Source: Planctomycetota bacterium
GTDB lineage: Bacteria > Planctomycetota > Planctomycetia > Pirellulales > Pirellulaceae
Length of the DNA: 14,183 nt
Direction of reading: 5' to 3'
NCBI GenBank assembly: GCA_026692885.1
Contig: JAPLNJ010001030.1
Location: 1-14,183 of the forward strand
This document shows, piece by piece, positions 6,595 to 14,183 of the stretch. The notes under the pieces are model-generated. The model was not told where the DNA came from and ran no database searches. It saw only the letters and a program-made list of their open reading frames with translations. The first letter of the stretch is position 1. Every line of letters begins with the position of its first letter. A program made the position numbers and the translations under genes.

Positions 6595-6604
6595 AGGAGG
6601 AGGT
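6595..6604 (+). promoter_or_regulatory. Strong ribosome-binding site fixing rpoD start
   Basis: AGGAGGAGGT at 6595-6604 lies just before GTG 6608. It decides this start over the TTG at 6521, which is 29 codons upstream and has no such site. Confidence 0.8.
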
Positions 6605-6607
6605 ATC

Positions 6608-8266
6608 GTGGACCACTTCGAAAAAGATCTCCAGGACCTGATTAACAAAGGGAAATCGCAGGGTTTTCTGACGTACGACGAGGTCAATGCCTACCTGCCG
6701 GACGAGGCCGTCAGTCCGGAAAAGCTTGACAATCTGTTGATGGCCTTGGAGGAACAAGGCATCGGCTTGGTGGATCAACCGCCGAGCGAAGACTTCTCCG
6801 AGGAACTACTGCCGCTGGACCCCGCCCTGGAACAACTGGAGGCGGCGCCGGAACAGGCCCCGCCGCTGTCCGCCAGCGAACTACCCAAGCTGACGGATGA
6901 TCCGATCCGGATGTACCTCAGTCAAATGGCGGTGATCCCGTTGCTCTCACGGGAGGAAGAAGTCGCTCTGGCCAAGAAGATCGAGATCACGCGGAAGCGA
7001 TTTCGCCGTAGCGTGCTGGGCTGCGATTTTTCCATGCGGAAGACGGTGGAGACGCTGAACAAGGTCTATCAGGGTGAACTGCCGTTCGACCGCACAATCA
7101 AAGTCTCGTTGACCGAGCGTCTGACGAAAGAACAGATCCAGGCACGTATGCCGCACAACCTGCGGACCCTGGGGCTGCTGCTCGAGGCCAACGGTCAGGA
7201 CTTCGCCCAACTGATCCGCAAGTCCACGTCGCCGGAGGCCAAGGCGACGATTCGAACCGCGTTCCTGCGCCGGCGGCGCAAATGCCTGCAATTGGTCGAG
7301 GAACTCAGCCTGCGGACGCGGCGGGTGCAGCCGCTGGTGCACCAGCTGTCGGAGTTTGCCGAGCACATGGAGGAGCTTCGCGATCGTCTGCACAAGATCG
7401 GGAACAACCCGCTGTACAAGGACGAACAGGCCAATCTGCGACATGAGTTGCGCGATCTGATGCGGCTGACCCAGGAGAGTCCGAGCAGCCTGCGGAAACG
7501 CGTCGATACGATCCGTCAGCAATTCATGGAATACGAAGAAGTCAAACGCCGGTTGTCCAGCGGTAATTTGCGATTGGTCGTGTCGATCGCCAAGAAGTAC
7601 CGCAACCGGGGACTGAGTTTCCTGGATCTGATTCAGGAGGGGAACACGGGGCTGATGCGGGCCGTCGACAAGTTCGAATACCGCCGCGGTTTCAAGTTCT
7701 CGACCTATGCCACCTGGTGGATCCGGCAGGCGATTACGCGGGCGATCGCCGATCAGGCACGTACGATTCGCATTCCGGTGCACATGATCGACGTACTGTC
7801 CAAGCTCAGAAATATTCAGAAGAGGCTCTTGCAAGAACTTCGTCGAGAACCGACAACAGAGGAAATCGCGGACCATGCCGGCCTGGATCTGGAAGAGGTC
7901 AAACGCGTTTTGGACATCGGTCGGCATCCGGTCAGCCTCGATCGGCCCGTCGGCGACGGCGAAGACTGCAGTTTCGGCGAGCTGATTGAAGACGTCGAGT
8001 CGGACAATCCGGTTAGAAACGCCAACAATGCCATTTTGCGGCAAAAGATCGAATCGTTGCTCAAGACGCTCACCTACCGCGAGCGGGAAATCATTCGTTT
8101 GCGCTACGGCTTGGGTGACGGTTACACTTATACACTGGAGGAAGTGGGCCGCATCTTCAAGGTCACCCGCGAACGTGTGCGGCAGATTGAGGCGAAGGCA
8201 GTCCGCAAGCTGCAGCATCCCGTACGGAGCCAGCAACTGGCCGGTTTTCTGCGCGGGGCCGCGTAA
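6608..8266 (+). CDS. rpoD: Primary RNA polymerase sigma factor (sigma-70)
   Basis: RpoD directs core RNA polymerase to housekeeping promoters. From the GTG at 6608 it has 552 residues. Region 1.1 is at the N-terminus ([20 protein letters not shown] to LVDQ), which marks a group-1 sigma. Region 1.2 follows ([19 protein letters not shown], about 98-117), then a non-conserved helical insert of about 180 residues. Region 2 contains [40 protein letters not shown] and [19 protein letters not shown] for core binding and -10 melting. Region 3 and the region 4 helix-turn-helix ([20 protein letters not shown]) for -35 reading complete it. An earlier TTG (6521) would add 29 residues of poor character. 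It is co-transcribed with dnaG and closed by a good terminator. Confidence 0.97.
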   Translation: MDHFEKDLQDLINKGKSQGFLTYDEVNAYLPDEAVSPEKLDNLLMALEEQGIGLVDQPPSEDFSEELLPLDPALEQLEAAPEQAPPLSASELPKLTDDPIRMYLSQMAVIPLLSREEEVALAKKIEITRKRFRRSVLGCDFSMRKTVETLNKVYQGELPFDRTIKVSLTERLTKEQIQARMPHNLRTLGLLLEANGQDFAQLIRKSTSPEAKATIRTAFLRRRRKCLQLVEELSLRTRRVQPLVHQLSEFAEHMEELRDRLHKIGNNPLYKDEQANLRHELRDLMRLTQESPSSLRKRVDTIRQQFMEYEEVKRRLSSGNLRLVVSIAKKYRNRGLSFLDLIQEGNTGLMRAVDKFEYRRGFKFSTYATWWIRQAITRAIADQARTIRIPVHMIDVLSKLRNIQKRLLQELRREPTTEEIADHAGLDLEEVKRVLDIGRHPVSLDRPVGDGEDCSFGELIEDVESDNPVRNANNAILRQKIESLLKTLTYREREIIRLRYGLGDGYTYTLEEVGRIFKVTRERVRQIEAKAVRKLQHPVRSQQLAGFLRGAA

Positions 8267-8293
8267 CGAGGTGTCTTTCCGGCACGCTCTGCC

Positions 8294-8324
8294 AGCCGCT
8301 GGTGCCACGCACAGCGGCTTTTTT
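8294..8324 (+). terminator. Intrinsic terminator after rpoD
   Basis: agccgctg (8294-8301) pairs perfectly with cagcggct (8312-8319) around a 10-base loop, followed by six T residues. It lies 28 bases after the rpoD stop and ends the dnaG-rpoD unit. Confidence 0.85.
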
Positions 8325-8367
8325 GTTTCTTGGTTTTCTCTAGCCCGGCTTTAAGGAGCTTTGCCTC

Positions 8368-9084
8368 ATGACCATCTCCGTCGATGTTTTGCGGGAACTG
8401 CATCGCATCCACCGTCAGGTTAGCGACCTTAAGTCTCGGCTGACGCGAGGTCCGAAACAGGTCGAGGCGGTGCAACTGGCGGTTCAGTGTGGCGAACAGG
8501 ATTTGGCCACCGCCAAAGAACGGTTCAAACAGGCGCGGAAGGAGTCCGCGGACCAACAATTGCATCTCAGAGAGCGCGAAGCAAAGATCGTCGATGTCCA
8601 ACGCAAGCTGAACGAGTGCCAGACAAACATCGAGTTCAAGACCCTGAAAGACCAGATCGCCGCGGAAAAGCAGGCCAGCAGTGTTTTGGAGGATGAGATT
8701 CTTGACAAACTGGAAAAAATCGATCAGCTCCAATCCCACGTCCACGAAGTCGAGCAGAAATTGGCCAAGTACCGCGAGGAACTGGCGAAGACGCAAGCAC
8801 GCGTGACCAGCCAACATGCGGGGCTGCAAGACGAGTTGGCCCGGGTCAGCGAGCTGTTGGCCCAGACGGAAGTACGACTGCCGGAAGGAATCCGCGTGGA
8901 ATACGACCGCATCGTGAAGGCCCGCGGCGAAGATGCCATGGCACCTGTGGACGGTGAATGCTGCGGAAGTTGCTTTACGGTGTTGACGGCCCAGACCATG
9001 AACTTGCTGCAGTTGTCCCGGTTGGTGTTCTGCAAGAGTTGCGGATGCCTGCTGTACTTGTCCGAGGATCCCCACATCGGCTAG
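8368..9084 (+). CDS. Coiled-coil C4 zinc-ribbon protein (CdsZ-like)
   Basis: This 238-residue protein belongs to the zf-RING_7/CdsZ type (PF02591), whose members are coiled-coil proteins with a C-terminal zinc ribbon. Residues about 8-170 are heptad-rich and highly charged, forming a long helical hairpin. Residues 198-227 carry two CxxC knuckles, Cys199-x2-Cys202 in ECCGSCF and Cys222-x2-Cys225 in FCKSCG, with the usual LPxQ-like turn replaced by LTAQ. The known members bind nucleic acid or RNA-polymerase-associated partners, or act in flagellar regulation; which applies here is unknown. AAGGAG (8353-8358) lies nine bases before the ATG. It begins just after the rpoD terminator and precedes greA, so a role near transcription is plausible from context only. 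No promoter is obvious in the 43 bases upstream. Confidence 0.85.
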   Translation: MTISVDVLRELHRIHRQVSDLKSRLTRGPKQVEAVQLAVQCGEQDLATAKERFKQARKESADQQLHLREREAKIVDVQRKLNECQTNIEFKTLKDQIAAEKQASSVLEDEILDKLEKIDQLQSHVHEVEQKLAKYREELAKTQARVTSQHAGLQDELARVSELLAQTEVRLPEGIRVEYDRIVKARGEDAMAPVDGECCGSCFTVLTAQTMNLLQLSRLVFCKSCGCLLYLSEDPHIG

Positions 9085-9090
9085 TTCACC

Positions 9091-9119
9091 TTTACACGAG
9101 ACGTTCGATCGCGCAGAAT
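9091..9119 (+). promoter_or_regulatory. Candidate greA promoter
   Basis: TTTACA (9091-9096) and CAGAAT (9114-9119) have a 17-base spacer. The -10 box is weak (4 of 6), so confidence is moderate. Transcription would begin near 9126, about 20 bases before the leader terminator. Confidence 0.4.
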
Positions 9120-9145
9120 ACCAACAACGTCCGCCAATTCCGCCG

Positions 9146-9180
9146 TGCGGCCTCCTTTTCCGAGGAGGTCGCATTTTTTT
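9146..9180 (+). terminator. Terminator hairpin in greA leader
   Basis: tgcggcctcc (9146-9155) pairs with ggaggtcgca (9164-9173) with one G-U pair and an eight-base loop, followed by seven T residues. It ends 18 bases before the greA ATG, leaving no room for a promoter between, so greA must be transcribed through it. It may end the zinc-ribbon transcript, act as a greA attenuator, or both. Confidence 0.85.
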
Positions 9181-9198
9181 CGCCCGGAGAGAATTAGG

Positions 9199-9681
9199 AT
9201 GCCTGACTACGTTCCCATGACGCGCGACGCCTACAACCGCAAGAAGGCTGAGGTCGACCGCCTGGAGCACCAGGAGTTGCCGCAGATCACCGAGAAAATC
9301 GCGCGGGCCCGCGAGGAGGGCGACCTCGGCGAAAATGCCGAGTACCATGCACAACGCGAAGCGGCGGGGATGTTGCAGGCCAAGATCAACAAGCTCAAAA
9401 GCGATTTGGCACGAGCCTCGATCGTGAATGTGGACGCGATTCCCAAGGATCAGGTGGCACTGGGTGCCACCGTGCTGGTTCGCGACCTGGATTACGGGGA
9501 TGAAGAACAATTCACCTTGGTCGGGTCCGGCGATGAGGACTACGACGCCGGCAAATACATTATCACCAGCCCTGTGGGCCAGGGGCTCCTGGGGCGGAAG
9601 ATCGGCGACCGGGTGGAAATCCAGGTTCCGCGTGGGACCCTGAAGTTTGAGATTCTGGACATCCGCTACGACAATCCGTAG
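9199..9681 (+). CDS. greA: Transcription elongation factor GreA
   Basis: GreA enters the RNA polymerase secondary channel and stimulates cleavage of backtracked RNA, rescuing stalled complexes. The 160-residue length is typical. The N-terminal coiled coil carries the tip motif [18 protein letters not shown], in which Asp42 and Glu45 are the acidic pair that holds catalytic magnesium. The C-terminal FKBP-like domain ends with [18 protein letters not shown] and the [11 protein letters not shown] strands. The start at 9199 is an ATG with GGAGA (9186-9190) eight bases before; an in-frame extension back to 9145 lies within the terminator hairpin and is rejected. Expression should depend on read-through of that hairpin or on relief of attenuation. 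No clear terminator follows; the downstream DNA is repeat-rich. Confidence 0.96.
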   Translation: MPDYVPMTRDAYNRKKAEVDRLEHQELPQITEKIARAREEGDLGENAEYHAQREAAGMLQAKINKLKSDLARASIVNVDAIPKDQVALGATVLVRDLDYGDEEQFTLVGSGDEDYDAGKYIITSPVGQGLLGRKIGDRVEIQVPRGTLKFEILDIRYDNP

Positions 9682-9730
9682 CCAGCCGCAACTCTCGCCT
9701 GCCCCATAACCCGAATGATTCACGTCTCTC

Positions 9731-9769
9731 CGGCTCGGGCCTTGATCGGAACGTTGCGCAAAACACTAG
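9731..9769. repeat. 20-bp dispersed repeat, copy 2, with inverted block
   Basis: The 20-mer at 40-59 recurs exactly at 9750-9769. Just before it, 9731-9747 is an imperfect inverted copy (14 of 17) of the block at 11-27, which near copy 1 lies in direct orientation. Confidence 0.65.
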
Positions 9770-9792
9770 TGCGTCGTCAGGGCTTGAGTTTA

Positions 9793-9898
9793 GGGTTGTG
9801 AGCGGCAAGGCGCTAGCCGCCGGTGGCTTGGGTTGTGAGCGGCAAGGCACTAGCCGCCTGTGGCGTTCGGAACCGGCGGCTAGCGCCTTGCCGCTCAC
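9793..9898. repeat. REP-like palindromic cluster
   Basis: Two near-identical 35-base units (9793-9827 and 9830-9864, two changes apart) stand in direct orientation, each containing the core gcggcaaggcgctagccgcc or its one-base variant. A third unit, 9873-9898, is a perfect 26-base inverse of 9798-9823. Each core is also a short imperfect palindrome. The cluster can fold as a large stem and lies between greA and the GH95 gene, ending 27 bases before its start. The layout is that of REP/BIME elements. It may act as a weak terminator or an mRNA stabiliser. Confidence 0.85.
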
Positions 9899-9925
9899 TT
9901 AACACCCAACCCAAGGAAGCTACCC

Positions 9926-12727
9926 ATGCAGCACTGGAACGTATCTCTCGTCGCCGTCGTGGCCTTAGGGGCTTTCACATTCCTAGCATTGGACTTATTG
10001 GCTGGTGCGGAAGGGACGCAGGTGGGCGATCAGGCCCCACCCGTTTCGGCGCCGGCTGAACCGATGAGCGTGTGGTTCGCGAAACCGGCCAGGTCCTTTC
10101 ATGAAGCTTGCGTGTTGGGCAACGGACGCCTCGGCGCGATGGATTTCGGCGGGATCGAGAAGACTCGCATCGCGCTCAACGAGTCGTCCGTTTGGTCCGG
10201 CGGCCCGTACGACGGCAACCGGTACGACGCCTCTCAATGCCTGCCGGAAGTGCGCGAGAAACTGTTCAACGGTGATATTTCCGGCGCGGGCGATGCGCTC
10301 AACAGGGGCTTCCGCTACGCCGACGGTGTCCGCGGCTGGGGGGATGTCAATCAGTTTGGCTGCTACCAGACGCTGGGCGACTTGATCGTCGATTTCGACA
10401 ACGCCCCGGAGGCGCGACTCTCTTCCCCCAGTGGGCACTCGGCCGGCGACGGCAACGGCATGGAGAATACCGTGGACGGCAATCCGGGCTCCAAGTGGTG
10501 CGTGAACAATGGCCGCACGCCCATCAGCTGGCAGCAGGAATTGCCTGTGACGCAAGCCGTCACCGCTTACTCGTTCACGAGCGGTAACGATGTGCCGGAC
10601 CGAGACCCGCGTGAGTGGGTCCTCGAAGGTTCAGCGGACGGCAAAGCTTGGGTCGAGGTGGACCGCCGCGCCCTGGACCAGCCGTTTGAGAATCGTCACC
10701 AGACCAAGAAGTTCGAAATCGCCAGTCCCGGTCCGTTTCGCTTCTACCGTTTCACGTTCGAGCCCACCCCGGTCAACACGTTCCAGGTGGCGGAAATCAG
10801 CCTCGCCGGCGCCGTCCAGCCACCGCCCTCGGTGGCTGCGGACGGTTACCGTCGAGATCTCAATCTCATGCAGGGCGTGGCGCACACCCAGTATCAGCGG
10901 AAGGGCACGACCTTCACCCGCGACTTGCTGGTGTCCAAGCCGGACGAGGTGATCGCACTGCACTTGAGGGCTGACAAACCCGGCGCGCTCTCGTTCACCA
11001 CCACCCTGTTGCGCAGGCATGACGCCACCACCCACGTCGACGGCTTGGTACATGTCCTCGCAGGCCAACTGCCGTTCAACAGACCAGGGGGTGGTGGCCA
11101 GGGAATGCGATTTACGGGTCTACTCGGCGCGCGCGCCACGGGGGGCAAGGTTTCGGCTACGGAGCAAGGTTTGACCGTCGAGGGCGCCGACGAAGTGACT
11201 CTCCTTGTGTCGGCCGGCACGGACTGGCAGGAGCCAGAGTTTGCGAAGCTTGCCCGCCAGCGTCTCGACGCAGCCCTGGCCAAACCGTTTGACGTTCTGC
11301 GGGCCAACGCGGTGGCCGACCACCGTCGCTACATGGAACGCTGCCAGTTGACCCTGCCGGAGGGGCCGAACTCCAAGCTGCCCACGCCGGACCGCGTGAA
11401 AGCGCAGGAGCAGGATCCCGATCCCGCGCTCGCCGCGATCTACTTTCAATTCGGTCGCCATTTGGTCGTCTCCGGCTCGCGACCCGATTCGCAGTTGCCG
11501 ACCAACTTACAGGGCATCTGGGCCGAGGAATACGATACGCCTTGGCGCGGCGACTTCCACAGCAACATCAACCTGCAAATGAACTACTGGCCGGTGGAAG
11601 CCGCCAATCTTTCCGACTGCCATCGACCGCTATTGCGGTTCATCGAGAACGTGGCAAAGGAAGGTCAGAAGACGGCGAAGGCCTATTTCAATGCCCCGGG
11701 TTGGATGGCCAACCACACGCAAAACCCCTGGTATGATACCTCGCCGAGCTTCCTTCCTGCCTGTATTGGGCCGACCTGCGGCGCGTGGCTCGCCCAGCAT
11801 ATCTGGCTGCACTACGCATTCACGCAGGACCAGGCGTTCCTGCGCGAGACCTATCCCATCCTGCGCGGCGCCAGCCAGTTCATGCAGGCCGTCTTGGTCG
11901 AGCATCCGCAGACCCACGAGTTGCTGGTGGTGCCATCCAACTCGCCGGAGAACAGCTATGCCTACACCGACAAGAACGGCAAGCGGCAGACGACCGCGCT
12001 GTGCGTCGGCGCCACCTTCGACCAGCAAATCACCCGCGACCTGCTGAAAAACACTGCGGCCGCCGCACGCCTCCTGGGGATCGACGAGGAGTTCGCCAAG
12101 AGTCTGGACGCCACCCGCGCCAAGCTCGCCCCGACCCGTGTGAACGCCACTGGCCGGATCATGGAGTGGCAGGAGGATTTTGAGGAGACGGAAGTCACGC
12201 ACCGCCACTGCTCGCATCTCTGGGGCCTGTGCCCCGGCAGTGAAATCAACCCGAGCACACCCGAACTGTACCAAGGTGCGCGGCTCTCGCTGGAAAGACG
12301 CGGCGATGCCTCGACCGGCTGGAGCATGGGCTGGAAAGCAAATTTCTGGGCGCGGCTCCACGACGGCGACCGCGCCGACAGGCTGCTCTCGATGCTCATC
12401 GGCCGCGGCGCGCCGAATCTACTCTGTCTCCACGCACCGTTCCAGATTGACGGCAATTTTGGCGGTTGTGCGGCGGTTGCCGAGATGCTCCTCCAGAGTC
12501 AGGAAACCGCGGCCGACGGCCAGCCCGTGCTCGAACTGCTGCCCGCTTTGCCTGCAGTATGGCACACCGGCAAGGTGAGTGGACTCCGGGCCCGCGGTGG
12601 CTTCACGGTGGATATCGCCTGGCAGGAGGGAAAGCTCACGACCTACCGCATCGCCTCCGCCGAGCCGCGAGCAGTCCAAGTCCGCGTCAGTGGCCAGACC
12701 CAAACCATCACCACCGAAAAACGCTGA
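9926..12727 (+). CDS. GH95 family alpha-fucosidase with nested CBM32-like domain
   Basis: Glycoside hydrolase family 95 comprises inverting enzymes, mainly 1,2-alpha-L-fucosidases and some alpha-L-galactosidases. The 933-residue protein starts at ATG 9926 with aaggaag at 9913-9919 and has a signal peptide ([20 protein letters not shown] to about Ala28), so it is exported. The GH95 N-terminal sandwich begins at [10 protein letters not shown] and continues to [11 protein letters not shown] (about 157). Residues about 160-305 are an F5/8-type domain ([13 protein letters not shown] to [10 protein letters not shown]), after which the sandwich resumes at [16 protein letters not shown]. The (alpha/alpha)6 domain holds the expected catalytic residues by alignment to Bifidobacterium AfcA: Asn547 and Asn549 (NINLQMNYW), Glu675 (SPENSY) and Asp842 (QIDGNFGG). 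It probably removes fucose from algal or mucin-type polysaccharides; the exact substrate is unknown. No other carbohydrate genes except relics adjoin it. Confidence 0.9.
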   Translation: MQHWNVSLVAVVALGAFTFLALDLLAGAEGTQVGDQAPPVSAPAEPMSVWFAKPARSFHEACVLGNGRLGAMDFGGIEKTRIALNESSVWSGGPYDGNRYDASQCLPEVREKLFNGDISGAGDALNRGFRYADGVRGWGDVNQFGCYQTLGDLIVDFDNAPEARLSSPSGHSAGDGNGMENTVDGNPGSKWCVNNGRTPISWQQELPVTQAVTAYSFTSGNDVPDRDPREWVLEGSADGKAWVEVDRRALDQPFENRHQTKKFEIASPGPFRFYRFTFEPTPVNTFQVAEISLAGAVQPPPSVAADGYRRDLNLMQGVAHTQYQRKGTTFTRDLLVSKPDEVIALHLRADKPGALSFTTTLLRRHDATTHVDGLVHVLAGQLPFNRPGGGGQGMRFTGLLGARATGGKVSATEQGLTVEGADEVTLLVSAGTDWQEPEFAKLARQRLDAALAKPFDVLRANAVADHRRYMERCQLTLPEGPNSKLPTPDRVKAQEQDPDPALAAIYFQFGRHLVVSGSRPDSQLPTNLQGIWAEEYDTPWRGDFHSNINLQMNYWPVEAANLSDCHRPLLRFIENVAKEGQKTAKAYFNAPGWMANHTQNPWYDTSPSFLPACIGPTCGAWLAQHIWLHYAFTQDQAFLRETYPILRGASQFMQAVLVEHPQTHELLVVPSNSPENSYAYTDKNGKRQTTALCVGATFDQQITRDLLKNTAAAARLLGIDEEFAKSLDATRAKLAPTRVNATGRIMEWQEDFEETEVTHRHCSHLWGLCPGSEINPSTPELYQGARLSLERRGDASTGWSMGWKANFWARLHDGDRADRLLSMLIGRGAPNLLCLHAPFQIDGNFGGCAAVAEMLLQSQETAADGQPVLELLPALPAVWHTGKVSGLRARGGFTVDIAWQEGKLTTYRIASAEPRAVQVRVSGQTQTITTEKR
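10403..10840 (+). other. CBM32/F5-8 type C insert within GH95 gene
   Basis: This is the coding stretch for residues about 160-305 of the GH95 protein. It has the discoidin pattern: a 'N.vDGnp.skW' start, a central 'W.l.GS.DG..W' ([12 protein letters not shown]), and a final [10 protein letters not shown] strand with VAEISLAG. It splits the GH95 N-terminal sandwich. It probably binds galactose- or fucose-type glycans, by analogy with other CBM32 domains. Confidence 0.75.
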
Positions 12728-12756
12728 AGGACAACCCGGACAGCACCCGAGGCTGA

Positions 12757-12885
12757 ATCATCAGGGGTTCGCCCGGTCCGCAACGCCTGATCGAAGTCGT
12801 GGACCGGGCTGACGAGCGGCCTGTGTGGATGGCAATCTGCGGCCGCGCCAACACCCTGGCTCAGGCACTTGAGGAGGTGAAAGAC
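12757..12885 (+). pseudogene. DUF1593-family gene relic
   Basis: The open stretch reads SPGPQRLIEVVDRADERPVW followed by MAICGRANTLAQALEEVK. This matches the DUF1593 (PF07632, nucleoside-hydrolase-like) hallmark, in which 'S.gs.liieavd..DpRPvWv..wGGaNtLAQALw.v' is expected. Only about 43 codons remain. A TGA lies just upstream (12754-12756), no start fits, and the sequence after AAA-GAC at 12885 no longer resembles the family. It lies 30 bases after GH95, on the same strand. Family assignment is by recognised motif. The gene body has been lost, probably by deletion. Confidence 0.65.
12771..12809. repeat. 9-bp stem in GH95-downstream gap
   Basis: gcccggtcc (12771-12779) pairs perfectly with ggaccgggc (12801-12809), with a 21-base loop. 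No T-run follows. It overlaps the DUF1593 relic, so it may be chance within former coding DNA. A second weak stem (gaggtga 12874-12880, tcacctc 12913-12919) lies further on. The rest of 12886-12980 shows nothing else clear. Confidence 0.35.
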
Positions 12886-12980
12886 TGTCACCCAAATCAC
12901 AAGCACCGTGGTTCACCTCTGGGGACCAACCACAACACAGCCGTAGGTTGGGTTGCTACCGAGGCGGGAGCCTACACCCT

Positions 12981-13940
12981 CTATCGAAGGCAGTACACAT
13001 GCGCATCATCGATGACAAAGGATGTGGACCAGGTGTGGCCGTCATCGCTATTTAGCACATCGAAGAAGAAGGTTTCAAACCGCTCGCAGCGGTACCCATA
13101 GGGGTATTGCGAGGCGATGTGATCCTGGGGCGTGAGATCTTCGATTCCCGGCTTGGCGAAGTAGTGCACCATGCCGTTGGGCGTAAAAGACATGCCTAAC
13201 GTCCACCAACCCGTCGTCGTGATCTGCGGGCCGCGGAAATCGTGGCCCCACTCGTCAGCACGGATGGAGAAGTACGCGTAGTTGTTGTCGCGGCCGTCGG
13301 CTTGGCTTTCGAACGCGACGAATAGTCCCGGCCAATACGTCTCGCTTTCCCGCTGGCTGCTGGAGAAACGCGCGTTCCCCGATGGTTTCGTTACCGTGGT
13401 TTCCACGTCGGCACGGAACGCGAAGTGCGGTCCCGTGCGTTTCTCCCAAGTTGCCACAGGTGGCAAGAAGACCCGCACCACGACACTGGGCGACCGCGAG
13501 ATGGGAATCGCTCCGCCCACGCGTGAGCTGACGTCCGCTATGAAATCGTCCTGTTGCATCTGGTAGCTGGGACGGCCTGGAATCCCGGTGTACAACGACC
13601 GCAACAGCAGGGAGCCTCGGCTGCCGGGTAACCCACCCTTGGGCGTGGGAACACGCTTGATGACGTCCGGTTGCCCGCGTTTCATGCCTTCGTACCAACG
13701 CCCGTTCTTCGATCCTCCGGCCGGATAACGCTGCTCTTTGTCGTTGTCGTAAGTGCTTTTCGGATTGTTGTAGAAGTACTCCCAGCCCTCGTCTTCGAAG
13801 TCGTCTCCGACTTCGGAGAGGAGGGTGCCCGTGCCTGGGACGAGCGGTTCCGCCCCTGGCAATTCGACGCCGAGGACGAGGAGCGAAGCGGCCAGGATCC
13901 AGTGTCGAAAGCCGCCGTGTTGGTCGCTGCGAATACGCAT
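12981..13940 (-). CDS. Secreted protein of unknown function
   Basis: The product has 319 residues. ATG at 13940 is preceded by a weak AGGG eight bases away. A signal peptide is clear: a basic start MRIRSDQHGGFRH, hydrophobic core WILAASLLVLGV, cleavage near GAEP (about 31). The mature part has DDFEDEGWEYFYNNPKS, then NGRWYEGMKRGQPDV, SLLLRSLYTGIPG, VVVRVFLPP and WWTLGMSFTPNGMVHYF. The alternating hydrophobic strands and aromatic pattern suggest a concanavalin-A/laminin-G-like beta-sandwich. Only Cys285 and Cys317 occur, near the C-terminus, and may pair. I recognise no catalytic motif. It looks like a protein conserved among planctomycetes, which is inference. It is convergent with the GH95 gene and may bind glycans, but nothing proves this. 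Confidence 0.8.
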   Translation of the reverse strand: MRIRSDQHGGFRHWILAASLLVLGVELPGAEPLVPGTGTLLSEVGDDFEDEGWEYFYNNPKSTYDNDKEQRYPAGGSKNGRWYEGMKRGQPDVIKRVPTPKGGLPGSRGSLLLRSLYTGIPGRPSYQMQQDDFIADVSSRVGGAIPISRSPSVVVRVFLPPVATWEKRTGPHFAFRADVETTVTKPSGNARFSSSQRESETYWPGLFVAFESQADGRDNNYAYFSIRADEWGHDFRGPQITTTGWWTLGMSFTPNGMVHYFAKPGIEDLTPQDHIASQYPYGYRCERFETFFFDVLNSDDGHTWSTSFVIDDAHVYCLR

Positions 13941-14073
13941 GGTCGTGGCCCTAATCTGAGGTTACGAGGGTGGATATCAGCATCCGCAAGCCGGGTAGTT
14001 GCACCCCGCCCGTCTTTCTTCTTTCATCGGTTCTTCGTAAACGATCGATGACTTGAATCGACGACTGACCGGC

Positions 14074-14096
14074 TGCTAGCGACGTGAACGCTAGCA
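14074..14096. repeat. Palindromic hairpin upstream of secreted protein gene
   Basis: tgctagcg (14074-14081) pairs perfectly with cgctagca (14089-14096) around a seven-base loop. It shares the gctagcg core with the REP-like cluster near 9800, so it may be a solo member. The rest of 13941-14183 shows no gene and no promoter that I can call. Confidence 0.5.
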
Positions 14097-14183
14097 CTCA
14101 ACGTCGGCGGAATGAAAAAATATGCGGATTGGGAACTTGTCTCCAAAAGAAGGCGTCCATAGAATGTGCGCAGAGGTTTGTTT

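Noticed and set aside
6521..6607. 29-residue N-terminal extension of rpoD from a TTG
   Set aside because: The GTG at 6608 has a full-strength ribosome-binding site and begins with region 1.1, while the extension is not sigma-like.
6947..8308. 453-codon open frame antisense to rpoD
   Set aside because: It lies wholly opposite an unmistakable sigma factor and has no recognisable domain or ribosome-binding site.
9145..9198. N-terminal extension of greA
   Set aside because: It would place the coding start inside the terminator hairpin. The ATG at 9199 gives the standard GreA length and has a ribosome-binding site.
8128..9723. 531-codon open frame on the minus strand across rpoD end, the zinc-ribbon gene and greA
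   Set aside because: It is antisense to three clear genes and two terminators. Its residues show no family pattern; it arises from the high-G+C codon bias of the plus-strand genes.
9793..9898. Repeat cluster considered as a short CRISPR array
   Set aside because: The units are directly adjacent with no unique spacers, one is inverted, and there are no cas genes.

Overview
The window reads as chromosomal DNA of a planctomycete, most likely of the Pirellulales. The basis is high G+C with C/G-rich third codon positions, a dnaG-rpoD pair followed by a coiled-coil zinc-ribbon gene and greA, secreted proteins that look planctomycete-specific, a GH95 fucosidase, and gene-poor gaps packed with palindromic repeats. 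The assignment rests on recognising these families, not on a search. There is no phage, IS element, CRISPR array, rRNA or tRNA that I can see.

Layout. 1-421: repeat-rich DNA with a possible C-terminal gene relic. 422-1344 (+): a secreted protein gene broken by an exact 11-bp tandem duplication; removing one copy restores one frame. 1470-1999 (-): a toxin-like/antitoxin-like gene pair, with a possible decayed third gene upstream (2002-2304). 2553-3788 (+): a Gly/Ser/Ala/Tyr-rich lipoprotein. 3789-4473: about 0.7 kb without a convincing gene but with three separate inverted-repeat elements. 4474-8266 (+): a near-consensus promoter, a structured leader, dnaG and rpoD, closed by an intrinsic terminator. 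8368-9681 (+): the zinc-ribbon coiled-coil gene and greA, with a terminator hairpin sitting just before the greA ribosome-binding site. 9682-9925: repeats. 9926-12727 (+): GH95 family alpha-fucosidase with an F5/8-type (CBM32-like) domain nested in its N-terminal half. 12757-12885 (+): relic of a DUF1593-family gene. 12981-13940 (-): secreted protein of unknown function. 13941-14183: non-coding with one hairpin.

The core block carries replication priming (primase), housekeeping transcription initiation (sigma-70) and elongation rescue (GreA), an arrangement reminiscent of the macromolecular-synthesis operon. The outer parts are accessory and show decay: a frameshifted gene, a DUF1593 fragment, a possible nonsense-interrupted gene, and dispersed repeats. 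The most interesting signals are regulatory. The greA leader looks like a promoter-plus-terminator attenuator, comparable in layout to the E. coli greA leader. The dnaG leader combines a perfect Shine-Dalgarno/start-stop element with hairpins that exclude each other. I did not find a clear new multi-gene system.
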